64,000 nt of DNA. It comes from Melanopsichium pennsylvanicum (taxonomy: Eukaryota > Basidiomycota > Ustilaginomycetes > Ustilaginales). Position 1 is the first letter of the stretch. Each line of letters starts with the position of its first letter. The stretch lies in assembly GCA_900208305.1 (NCBI GenBank), contig OAPG01000001.1:744001-808000 (forward strand). The letters are read 5' to 3'. Under the pieces are notes generated by a model. The model did not search any database. It was given only the letters and a program-made list of their open reading frames with translations, and was not told the DNA's origin. The position numbers and the translations under genes were made by a program. Shown one piece after another: positions 21,472 to 30,457 of this stretch.

Positions 21472-24456
21472 ATGGCGACTCTCCTTTCATCCCCGCTCGG
21501 CCCTACATCCAACTTCGACCTCTTCCAACAGCCCCACTCGCCAAAATCTTATGCGCAAGATGACCTCCCAGCCGACTTTGACAAGTCGTTCGGATCCTCA
21601 ATGTCCATCTCTGATTCATTCGATGGTCATACATCTCAGCCTTTCCCAGCACTCACACTCCAACCTCAGCCATTCCTCTTCAGTACCACCCTCGGTCTCG
21701 CACACAGTCTTACTTCCGCAAACCAGCAGCGCTCCATCTTTCAAAATGCTTCCACACAAGACCCATCCAACCACCCAGTGCCTTGTCGGCTCTCGCCACG
21801 CCATGCTCACACCCTCGGCGCTGCTATGGGTACAACCCTCAACGCTCCTTCTCCCGGCCTCGCTGCCAAAATGAGTTCTCCCAAGGACATGGACATCTCG
21901 CCTGCTCCCATCCCATCCCTAACACACATCCGACCTTCGCCATCAGAAACTCTTCCCAAGCTCATGGACAACATTCACGTTGGCATTCCCGCGAGCACTG
22001 CATCCATCAATGACCGCCTCCGTCCCGTGCTTGGTGGCTCAAGTCGTCCGAGGCCCGCTGCCGCCTTTGAGCGCAAATCTTCCCTTCAATTGGCTCACAC
22101 TATGTCTTCACGCCTCTTTGGTGCCGAAATCGCTCTCAACTCTCACCGAATCTTTGCTAGGGATCAGCAACTTCTCAGTAGCCCAGACAAGGAGCCTCCA
22201 CCCAAACGTAGACCCAACTCGCTTCCCACACGTCAAAGCGAAGCCAACGAGCGCATCTCGCAACTTTCCAACGCACTCCACAGTTTTGTACCACCCCGAA
22301 CGCGCCCAGCCTTGTCCGCTACCTTTGATAAACGTGAGGCATCCCTTGACGCCGCCTCCTCCTCCTCCTCCTCCTCCTCCTCCTCCCCCTCCTCCTCGAG
22401 AAGCAACTCCAGCTTTGCCGTCCACAATCGCGTTTCCGATTCGGGTCTTCCACTGGGCAAACGAATCACCAAGCGCTCTTCTCGGCCCGGCTCTGCAGAG
22501 TCATTCTTTGAAGATGTTCAAGATGAGCTTGGAGCCCTTGGCACTTTCTTGAAACAAGACTGCAAGTCGAGCGACACTGTTTGGCAGCGTCAGCATAGTC
22601 TCGCTGACGAGTCTCAACCCGACGATGGAGATGGCCAAGACATCAACCCTTCGCCTTCTCCGTCCATGAATTCTGTCTCGGGAGCAATGGCCGGCTACTT
22701 TTTCGATCCATTATCGCCAGAGAAGCTTGGTAGTAGGCTTGGCATGGCACCTGTCGACGGCCCCAGCTTACTTGCTGCCATGTCTAGCACAGCTGCTTCC
22801 CCAAGCGACTCATCCCCTCCCGCCTCTTCCCCCTGCACCAGAATGCCCCCACCCAAGCGTACAACTTCACTCGGCACACGCACAATCCAGCGCGCTACCA
22901 CCATGGCTGCCGTCCCGCGCGCTGTCAGTGCAGCAGCTTCCAGTTCCAGCTCTAGCTCTAGCTTCAGTTCCGGCGTTGACGGGCTTCGCACAACATTGGG
23001 CAAGCGCGCAAATCCCTACGTCAAGCGTCCATCGCTGACCAACGATCACCCTGCCATCAAGAGTGCCTACCCTGTGCTCGGTGTCAGTGGTCAATCCAGC
23101 AGAGTGACTCGACCTACAGCACCAGCACCTCGTCGATGCTTCTCCGCTTTTGACCACAGCTCTCTTCTTGGCCGTGCAAGCTCCTCCAAGTTGAATTCTA
23201 CCGTCGAGCTTTCTCCCGTCTCACCCGACCGACGTCGTACGGTGCTCTCTTCCTGCAGCGAAGTCTCCGATGCCAACGGTTCTCCGATAGCTCCCGCCAT
23301 GCGCACCCGCAACACACGTCCCAACTACCTTCGCCGAGGCAGCAAAGACGATAGCTCTCCTCTGGCTTACGGCACAGGACTGAAACGGTCTGGTTCTCGT
23401 GGCAGCGATGCAATGGTAGACGATTTGGCGCTCAACAATTCCTCCTACACCGGCTCTCCCGCTAGCGCCGAATCCTTGCCCGGCTTCGGGGCGTCAGAAA
23501 AGGAGGGCAAGATCTTACCCTGCTTCAATGTCAAGGAAGACGGGCTCATGCGCATCACATCTGCCACCATGACCGATCTGCTGGCGGGAAAATACACCAA
23601 CGCCATTCTCTCGTACCAGGTCATCGACTGTCGCTTTGGATACGAGTATGAAGGAGGTCACATCCCAGGCGCAATCAACCTCAGCACTGTGGACAAAGTG
23701 GTTGGACATTTTCTCAGCCCGGATCAAGGTCGACATGCAACTCAGCCTCTACCGGCTCGCTCCCAGTCTGGCAAGGCGGACAAGTTTGGCGATCGCCGCA
23801 AACACGTCTTGGTCTTCCACTGTGAGTTCAGCTGCAAGCGTGCACCCACTATGGCTCTGGCGCTGCGACAGGCAGATAGGGGTTTGGCGCATGACTATCC
23901 CAACTGCCACTTTCCCGAGATTTACATTCTGCAGGGAGGGTACTGCAATTTCTTCTCGAGCTATTCGAACCTTTGCGAGCCTCAGCAGTACATTTGCATG
24001 GATGACCCCAGGTTCCTTGCCAAGAGGAGTACCGAGCTGAATGGGTTCAGAAAGCAATTTTCTAGGCATCGCAGCTTCACATATGGAGAAGGAAAGAGAC
24101 ACCAGTCTCTGAGCCAAGGCGGTTCGCGACCTCCAAACAGACAGTCGATCAAAGAGGAGGAAGATCATTCCATCATGGAGGAATCTCCCTGTCCTGGGCA
24201 GACCAGACCTGCACCGTCCGAGCTCTCGAGCAACGATGTTGCGATTATTGAAGCTCAGGGTGGGATGGGTGACACCAGTTTCGGAAGTGTTGGTGATTCA
24301 TCTTTTGAAGATGGGATTGGTGACAGTCCGTGTGCTGCGGCTGGTAATCGTAAACCTGCGATGATTTTGCAGCCGAAGATGATGGCGAGTCTTGGTCGAA
24401 GGCCGTTGTTGCGCGCTGGGACGACGGGTGATATCCTACCGCGCTACATGGGTTGA
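21472..24456 (+). CDS. CDC25: Cdc25 M-phase inducer phosphatase
   Basis: 994 residues from the ATG at 21472 (CATCATGGCG, G at +4). The same frame is open 51 codons further up but has no ATG there. Cdc25 removes inhibitory Tyr/Thr phosphates from Cdk1 and drives entry to mitosis. The rhodanese-type catalytic domain covers about residues 700-850: YQVIDCRFGYEYEGGHIPGA, then the active-site loop HCEFSCKR (HCX5R) with catalytic Cys784, and the conserved YILQGGYCNFF. The N-terminal ~680 residues are Ser/Pro-rich, with many SP/TP and R-x-x-S sites typical of Cdk, checkpoint-kinase and 14-3-3 control, and a poly-Ser run from a TCC repeat (22359-22390). It is much longer than S. pombe Cdc25 (596). No intron is evident. 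Confidence 0.95.
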   Translation: MATLLSSPLGPTSNFDLFQQPHSPKSYAQDDLPADFDKSFGSSMSISDSFDGHTSQPFPALTLQPQPFLFSTTLGLAHSLTSANQQRSIFQNASTQDPSNHPVPCRLSPRHAHTLGAAMGTTLNAPSPGLAAKMSSPKDMDISPAPIPSLTHIRPSPSETLPKLMDNIHVGIPASTASINDRLRPVLGGSSRPRPAAAFERKSSLQLAHTMSSRLFGAEIALNSHRIFARDQQLLSSPDKEPPPKRRPNSLPTRQSEANERISQLSNALHSFVPPRTRPALSATFDKREASLDAASSSSSSSSSSPSSSRSNSSFAVHNRVSDSGLPLGKRITKRSSRPGSAESFFEDVQDELGALGTFLKQDCKSSDTVWQRQHSLADESQPDDGDGQDINPSPSPSMNSVSGAMAGYFFDPLSPEKLGSRLGMAPVDGPSLLAAMSSTAASPSDSSPPASSPCTRMPPPKRTTSLGTRTIQRATTMAAVPRAVSAAASSSSSSSSFSSGVDGLRTTLGKRANPYVKRPSLTNDHPAIKSAYPVLGVSGQSSRVTRPTAPAPRRCFSAFDHSSLLGRASSSKLNSTVELSPVSPDRRRTVLSSCSEVSDANGSPIAPAMRTRNTRPNYLRRGSKDDSSPLAYGTGLKRSGSRGSDAMVDDLALNNSSYTGSPASAESLPGFGASEKEGKILPCFNVKEDGLMRITSATMTDLLAGKYTNAILSYQVIDCRFGYEYEGGHIPGAINLSTVDKVVGHFLSPDQGRHATQPLPARSQSGKADKFGDRRKHVLVFHCEFSCKRAPTMALALRQADRGLAHDYPNCHFPEIYILQGGYCNFFSSYSNLCEPQQYICMDDPRFLAKRSTELNGFRKQFSRHRSFTYGEGKRHQSLSQGGSRPPNRQSIKEEEDHSIMEESPCPGQTRPAPSELSSNDVAIIEAQGGMGDTSFGSVGDSSFEDGIGDSPCAAAGNRKPAMILQPKMMASLGRRPLLRAGTTGDILPRYMG

Positions 24457-24703
24457 GTGCATACTGAAGCTTCTCTCTGAACAGTAGGAAACCGTCTCAT
24501 ACTTTTTTTTATGCATATACATGCTTATTTTTCATTGTTTCAATTTCTTCCTTTGGCATACATGGTGTTTCAGCATTTTGGTTTTTCGTATTCAATAGCA
24601 TTCCACAATACCATTCTACTTGGCGAGAAAATGAATGGTTGGGCTTGGTTAGAAATTCATTTGTGAACCAGAAGACGTTGGGGTCAGGAGTTGGTAGGTT
24701 TAC

Positions 24704-24738
<35 letters not shown>

Positions 24739-25707
24739 TGTGTGTGTGTGTGTGTGTGTGTGGCTCGCGTTGTTTGCAACCAAATTGTCTACATTATATA
24801 GGACGAGAGATAGGGATTCAGAGTCCGACGCTTGGAGCGAACACATGCATTATTATTGAAATGAAGTTTTACGTGGTCGCTCTGAAATAGATGCGGCGAA
24901 ATCGCGATGAATACTAATTTTGCTTTCTGTCTGTTTCTGAAAATTACTCTGTAAATTAATTTATAATACAGTATGTTAAGGGTGCTGCAGTGCTTGACAG
25001 CTTCTTTGAGTAGTAGTATCGCAAGGCTACGATGATGCCATGGATGCCATGTGGTTCTTGTTTCAGCCAGCAAGGGATGTTCTACAAACGTATTCATGCG
25101 AATTCTCCCTCCCTTCCTCCCTCTCTTATTCTTTCTTTCAAGAAGACTCCGCTCATGGTTGTCGCTAATTCAAATTCAGGCATGCAAACCTGCTTCATTT
25201 GTCTCCTAAGGGAGGTAAAAAAGTTGACGGATGTGGTGCAATGACAGTTTTGGTACAGTATACTTGAGATACATGACAAGGAGTGATGTTAGTCAGAGAG
25301 GCGCTCTTTGCTGTTCAAATTGCAAAAGTTGAAATTGTTCCCACATGTGCACTACCGCCACTGATGCTTTGCACACAGCACACCTTGATGCGGAATCCAA
25401 AGATGATATTAACAAGCACATTACAGTACGCTACACTTTGAAACTTTCCAGGTGCGGATGAAACTACAATGAATGCCCGGCGATTAAATGAGACAAACTC
25501 ACCTTGGCTTCTTGTCTCGATGCCAATTCCAATACAATATTGCATGATGAGAAAGGAATAAGATATAAGATACCTTGGCTCGAAAAGCTTTCGAGCTTCT
25601 TCTTCCCTCTCATCCATTCATCATTTTCTTTCTCTTGCCACTTTTTGCCTTTCATCTCCTTCCCCGTGCATACCTCTTGAAGATTTAGAATCAAAACAGT
25701 AACAAAC
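24457..25707. other. Spacer between cdc25 and the PL14-like membrane protein
   Basis: 1.25 kb with no supported gene. It holds an AG/TG compound microsatellite (24707-24762) and three TACAGTA sites (24967, 25254, 25422). AT content is visibly higher than in the cdc25 coding region. A minus-strand frame at 25315-25617 overlaps another frame and has no recognisable content. Confidence 0.55.
24707..24762. repeat. Compound (AG)n(TG)n microsatellite
   Basis: About 15 AG units run directly into about 13 TG units. It lies 250 bases after the cdc25 stop. Confidence 0.9.
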
Positions 25708-27327
25708 ATGCACTACCATTCAGTCAAACATGACGATCGCACTTCCTCCTCCTCCTTAACAGAACTTGGGGAATCTAATACTATGCTTCCTCACACTACT
25801 CGTTTTTCCACCAAGAGAGTGTGTGCACGACGTCGAATCCTCCTCACAGTTCCACTGGTGGCCTTGGTCGTCTTCGCCGCGATCTTTTTCCCGGTCTACT
25901 TGACTCATTCGAACAACAACAAATCTTCTTCCTCTTCATCGCAACAAAGTTCTGCTACCACTAGCAGTGCGCAGTCATCAGCAGCAGCGGCGGCAGCAAG
26001 GACTACACCGGGTGCTGAATGGGTACAAACGGTTGATTTTGAAAATCTCGACGATTTGAGAATTGATTATTATTCTTCAGGTCAGAACAATTCCAATATT
26101 CTTACTTCTGGTTTGCCGGAGGATGTGTGGAGTAGTAGATCTCCCAGTAGTGAGAGAAGGAGGAGGCGGAGTGATGAAGCTGATGTCACGATGGTGGAAG
26201 TAGATGCAATTGTTTTTAAAAGAACAAATAAGCCTCTTCGAAGGGAAGAAGTGAGTTCTTCCTCTTCCTCTCCTACTCGAACTTCTACCATTTCCACTTC
26301 CACTTTTACTGGTCAATCCACCTCTACCTCTTTGTCGTACTCAGAAACTACCACCTCAACCAGCACGGCAACTCCAACTTCAACTCAAATCCCAGTTGAA
26401 CAAGGTGGAAGCGTTCTTCAAATTTTTTATCCTAAAGGCTCATATACTCCATCCCAACTTCCAGTTGGTGGCACCCAATTCTACGCTGAAACTCCTTTCG
26501 ATTTGACACTAGCCCAAAGTGTAACTTTCAACTATTCCGTATTCTTCCCAGCTTACTATAACTTTGTTTTGGGAGGTAAACTTCCAGGATTGTACGGTGG
26601 CCAAGAAGGATGCGGTGGTGGCAATAATGCACAAGATTGTTGGAGTAGTAGAATGGCTTGGAGAGCCAACGGTACTGGTGAATTGTATGCTTATTTACCA
26701 CAAGATAAACAGAACTTGACAGCAATGTTGCAAGTTCCCCCTTATTCTTATGTCAATACCAATTATGGAATGTAAGTACCCTAAAAAAAAAAAAAAAAAA
26801 AAAAAAAAGATCAACGAGATAGATAGCATGATACTTGTAACTGACCTAAAAATGTTCGTATATTATTCAATATTTTTTTTTTTTTTCATTTGATTGAATA
26901 ATGTTGCCAACTCTTCCATCCCGAATAAAAACAGTTCATTAGGTCGAGGAGCACTTAATTACACTCGATCTGGTTGGACTACTATCTCTCAAACCATTTC
27001 GCTTAATACGAATCAATCCAACCCAAATGGAATCTTTGATATTAAAATTAATGGTTCTCAAGCTATCTACTACGATCAGGTTTACTATCCTACTAATATC
27101 AAAGGTATTCTTTTCTCAACGTGAGTATCCTTACCAAAAAAAAAAAAAACAAAAAAGGGAAGAAGAAGAAGAAGAGAGAGAGAATTGTATTGGCTGACCA
27201 ACTGTGATATGGTTTACTTTGGCTTTGGTTAAGCTTCTTCGGAGGATCAACAAAGGAATGGTCCACTCCAATGGATCAATATTCGTACTTTCGTGGGTTT
27301 AGCGTTCGAATCAATTCTCTTTTGTAG
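25708..27327 (+). CDS. Type II membrane protein with a polysaccharide-lyase-14-like domain (three exons)
   Basis: Spliced from 25708-26771, 26935-27120 and 27234-27327, giving 447 residues. Intron 1 (26772-26934) starts GTAAGT and ends ACAG, and carries a ~24-base A-run and a T-run. Intron 2 (27121-27233) starts GTGAGT, has CTGAC as branch site and ends TTAAG. Both joins restore the family motif (YGI-SLGRGALNYT; LFST-FFGGSTKEWSTP). A basic RRR precedes a membrane helix at about 44-65, so the bulk faces outward. A Ser/Thr-rich stalk covers about 69-245, then the lyase-like domain with GGKLPGLYGG, CWSSRMAWRANGTGELYAYL and GGSTKEWSTPMDQYSYF. These resemble fungal PL14-type glucuronan/alginate-lyase-like domains; substrate unknown. 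N-glycosylation sites are frequent. Codons are more A/T-rich than in neighbouring cdc25. Confidence 0.82.
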
Positions 27328-27743
27328 TTTTAGCCTTTTTTTTTTTTTTCCTCCTTCTCCTTGTTGACAAAATCCACAAAATCGCATTCGCAAAGCTTTT
27401 TTTTTTTCGTGCGGTTCACAAACACACATTACATTTTATCTTGTAAGGTCAGTCTTTTTTGGCATCTGAAAAACATCCTCGAACAATATCATCGCCATTA
27501 TTCCTTCCCCCCCTCTATCTCTATCTCTCTCTCTCTGCGTCTGCCACGTCGCTAACTTGCAAACTATTCCACACATGCTGGAAATTTCCATGTCCTGGTT
27601 CAAAAGGAGTGAAAGCGTTTTTTTTTTCAATTGATTGTTGGACAATATAATACGATTCCATTAAAAAAAAAAAAAATCAAGTTTGATCCTTTCTTGACTT
27701 GTGTCACCTTATTTATTCTATCTCTCTATATTTCTCTACTGTT
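27328..27743. other. Convergent 3' spacer
   Basis: 416 bases between two genes facing each other. It contains T/A homopolymers (27337-27350, 27399-27408, 27620-27628, 27662-27676) and a TC run (27515-27536). Nothing gene-like is seen. Confidence 0.6.
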
Positions 27744-29753
27744 TTATACCTGTTTAAACATAATTTGAAAGTCAACTTTTGATTTACGCTCTTGATCCAA
27801 ACTTGGACTATTGGCATCAACATGGTAACCCATTCTGTCGTAAAACCTTCTGGCCGCCGTATTCTCGTCAAAAACTGTCAACATGACTTTTCTCATGTTG
27901 GTCTGTCTTGCCAATTCGTACACTACATGCATTAACTCTTTTCCTAAACCATCCCTCTGGTTTTTTTTCCTAATTTGAATTTCGTAAAGATACAATACTT
28001 CAATCTGCTTCTCACCCATTTTGGCAGTTGGATCGCCGCTTGAGGCACACGCTTCCGTGTCGAAACGAAACATGGCAAATCCTGCAATTTCAGCACCTTC
28101 TTCAGCCGGAGGTCGAAGAATGAGAAATCGTGAATCCGAATGAAACATTTCGGCTTTTTTCCATGTAGGTTTCCATCCTAATACAGAGTTGCGGTACATG
28201 GATTTCATGTTGATTTCAAACAGCGAAAAAACTCGTTTACGTTGTTCCGAAGACAAGCTGGAGCCATGGTGGAGTTCAAGACTAAATCCAGACGTTTTGA
28301 GACGTTGACAAATAGGGTTTTTGGATCGCGTGGAACGAGATTTCTGGATCATCTTGAAAAGGTCGGTGCAAGAGGCTGCTTGTGCGGCAGATAGCGCTGC
28401 TGTGTAGTCGATCCCATCAGTGCTGGTGGCTGTGGAGGTGCTCGAGTCAGATTCGGTTTTGACTTGGGTCTTTACTTTCTTCTTGGATGGAGAAATAGTT
28501 TCTGAATCGCCTTGTTCCTCTTTCTTCACGGCTGCGGATCCAGTGTCGTTGTCAGCAGCGTCCTTCAACGCTTTTCCCTTTCGCCCAAGCAATCCAGCCG
28601 ACTTCAAAGGACACGGCCGATCTTCAACCACCATATCTTCCCCATCACTACCCTTGATCTCCTCTTTCACCGTTGCAAACCCTTTGGCTGAGCAATTCGC
28701 ACACCTCTTGCCGTGCTGGATCAACAACACATGCAAAGGATACTTGAGATGGCCCGGAACCCTCTCGTGCAAATGATAATACGTCTGATCCCGATTCGCC
28801 TTTTCCCGAACCCAACCCAACATCTTGCACAACCGGAACACGTGCGTATCCACCGCCATACTCTGCCTACCTATACAGAACGCCAGTACGCAGCTAGCCA
28901 CTTTGGGACCGACGCCGTTGAAGCCCACCAACTCTTGCATGATTTCGTCATCGCTCGCATCGTGCAAATGGTCGAGCGAAAGTTTTCCGTGACGTTGCAT
29001 GGTTTGTGAAAGGATTCCCTTGATGGTTTTCGCCTTGTTGTTGGCTAGACCTCCGCATCGGATGGCTTCCACAAGTTCGGATTCGGGTGCATCATGGATG
29101 GCTTGCCAGTTGCGTATACCAAAGTGCTCCGTCATGGAACGATGAGCTGCAGCAGAATTGCGATTGGAAGTGTTGCAGCTCAGAACAGTGCGAATGGTCG
29201 CATCGAGGACAGAAGCCACGTCTCCACATCCACCAAACTTGTCCTCACCTTTGGGCGTGGTGAATCTGGGAAGTCCACGTCCACCTTCGGATTCCGGTTT
29301 GTAGCCATGGAACCTGCCCAATATCCATGCGACGTTTTCCGCTTCTGCTGGAGTGGGGAGGGGATGATCAGGGAAGGGGGAACCTAAGATCGATGCTTTG
29401 TATGATGCGAGCTTGCGTTCAGACGTAGACTGTTTTTTGGACGGCGAAGCGGGTGCGGACCAAGTCGCTTTGTCATCTATTTCTTCGTCTCCTTCCCCCT
29501 CCTCTTGCTTGACGCCAGATGTGACTGTGTTGAGCAAATCCGAGATCTCGCTCGGTTCAGACTTGACAGCTGCACCATCGGTACCACGTTTTCGCTTCGC
29601 AGCGGGAGAATCAACAATCGAGTTCGGGGCAGGAGGCAGATCCACGTCGTCAACTTCTGCTTTCATTGCAGGCGAGGCGGTAGAAGTAGCTCGAGTCGCG
29701 GCTATCGCGGCTGCTCTACGCGCAGAAGTCCTCGTGGGCGTTGATGGTGCCAT
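27744..29753 (-). CDS. Fusion protein: HhH-GPD DNA glycosylase (Nth-like) plus NatD/Naa40-like histone N-terminal acetyltransferase
   Basis: 669 residues from the ATG at 29753 (A at -3, G at +4). The frame is open about 40 codons further upstream without an ATG. Residues ~1-130 are basic and disordered, with KRKR. About 175-360 form a HhH-GPD glycosylase: LVGFNGVGPKVASCVLAF hairpin with Lys284 at the lyase position, and catalytic Asp302 in MAVDTHVFR. The usual C-x6-C-x2-C-x5-C iron-sulphur loop is reduced to RCANC, as in some eukaryotic Nth-like proteins. An acidic/KKK linker follows. About 480-669 is a GNAT domain of NatD type: EINMKSMYRNSVLGW, LYEIQIRKKNQRDGLGKEL (acetyl-CoA loop), then NMRKVMLTVFDENTAARRFY and SPSL. 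NatD acetylates the N-termini of histones H4 and H2A; the glycosylase would excise damaged bases. One uninterrupted frame joins them, with no stop or obvious splice signal between. Confidence 0.87.
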   Translation of the reverse strand: MAPSTPTRTSARRAAAIAATRATSTASPAMKAEVDDVDLPPAPNSIVDSPAAKRKRGTDGAAVKSEPSEISDLLNTVTSGVKQEEGEGDEEIDDKATWSAPASPSKKQSTSERKLASYKASILGSPFPDHPLPTPAEAENVAWILGRFHGYKPESEGGRGLPRFTTPKGEDKFGGCGDVASVLDATIRTVLSCNTSNRNSAAAHRSMTEHFGIRNWQAIHDAPESELVEAIRCGGLANNKAKTIKGILSQTMQRHGKLSLDHLHDASDDEIMQELVGFNGVGPKVASCVLAFCIGRQSMAVDTHVFRLCKMLGWVREKANRDQTYYHLHERVPGHLKYPLHVLLIQHGKRCANCSAKGFATVKEEIKGSDGEDMVVEDRPCPLKSAGLLGRKGKALKDAADNDTGSAAVKKEEQGDSETISPSKKKVKTQVKTESDSSTSTATSTDGIDYTAALSAAQAASCTDLFKMIQKSRSTRSKNPICQRLKTSGFSLELHHGSSLSSEQRKRVFSLFEINMKSMYRNSVLGWKPTWKKAEMFHSDSRFLILRPPAEEGAEIAGFAMFRFDTEACASSGDPTAKMGEKQIEVLYLYEIQIRKKNQRDGLGKELMHVVYELARQTNMRKVMLTVFDENTAARRFYDRMGYHVDANSPSLDQERKSKVDFQIMFKQV

Positions 29754-29873
29754 ACTGAACGTATAGATCGGCGCAGCACGAGCTGGAATGTTGATTGATA
29801 TCAAAGGTGTAGCGCGCAAGGCTGAAAAGCCCAGGCGGTGGGTAAGCACAAGAAAGGACCTAATTCTGGCTGT
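29754..29873 (-). promoter_or_regulatory. In-frame, ATG-less extension with presequence-like composition upstream of the glycosylase-NatD start
   Basis: Forty codons directly upstream of the ATG at 29753 stay open, up to a TAG at 29876. They encode Arg, Ser, Leu and Ala-rich sequence (for example THRLGFSALRATPLISIN) with no Asp or Glu, like a mitochondrial presequence. Near-cognate starts (GTG at 29849, CTG) are present but in weak contexts. It could also be the end of a spliced upstream exon. A dual nuclear/mitochondrial glycosylase would be in line with yeast Ntg1. Confidence 0.35.
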
Positions 29874-30457
29874 CTAAACTTGCTCCACGTCCTGCAGACA
29901 GATTCTTCGGAACAGGAGCTCTTTTCGGGCAATGTAGCATGTAAAGCCTTGCTGCTATGTGTTAGAATCGAAAGATGGTTTGGTCTCAAATATGGTTCGT
30001 CGAGTGAGGTGTATGTCTGTGTGATATAGTCTGTCGAGATGGAGTATCGTCGGTGTAAAGATGCTGGTAAGTCGAATAAGAATGTCGTTTTGTGCAAAGC
30101 CATGGTGTGTCTAACCTCTTTTGTTCCCCGCATCCATTCACTGATTCCCTTGGCAATTTCTGCTTAGACGAAAATGACGTCGGAGACAGAGCAGTCAGTC
30201 ACGCAGTCCTTCGAGGTCAGCGCCACGCCCGTCTTCTCGTATGTGCTTGGCTAGGTGGAGGATTAGGCTGGGACACTTTCCCGAGTCGTGGCTTGTATGG
30301 CTGTTTCGGCGTAACACTTTCTTTCCTTTTTTTCTTCCTAGTTAGCTAGCTCCCAATCATTGTCTGCACTTTCACAGTTCTGACACAGTAATACTTGAGA
30401 CACTGTGATATTGATATTGTAACGATTGACATCAAGAAGCACCGCATTAATTCCCTT
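29874..30457. other. Spacer between NPR2 and the fusion gene
   Basis: Nearly 600 bases lying 3' of NPR2 and 5' of the fusion gene, both on the minus strand. Short frames on both strands have no recognisable content. No repeats stand out. Confidence 0.5.

Noticed and set aside
22108..22425. Minus-strand poly-Gly frame opposite cdc25
   Set aside because: It is the mirror of the TCC run encoding poly-Ser in Cdc25.
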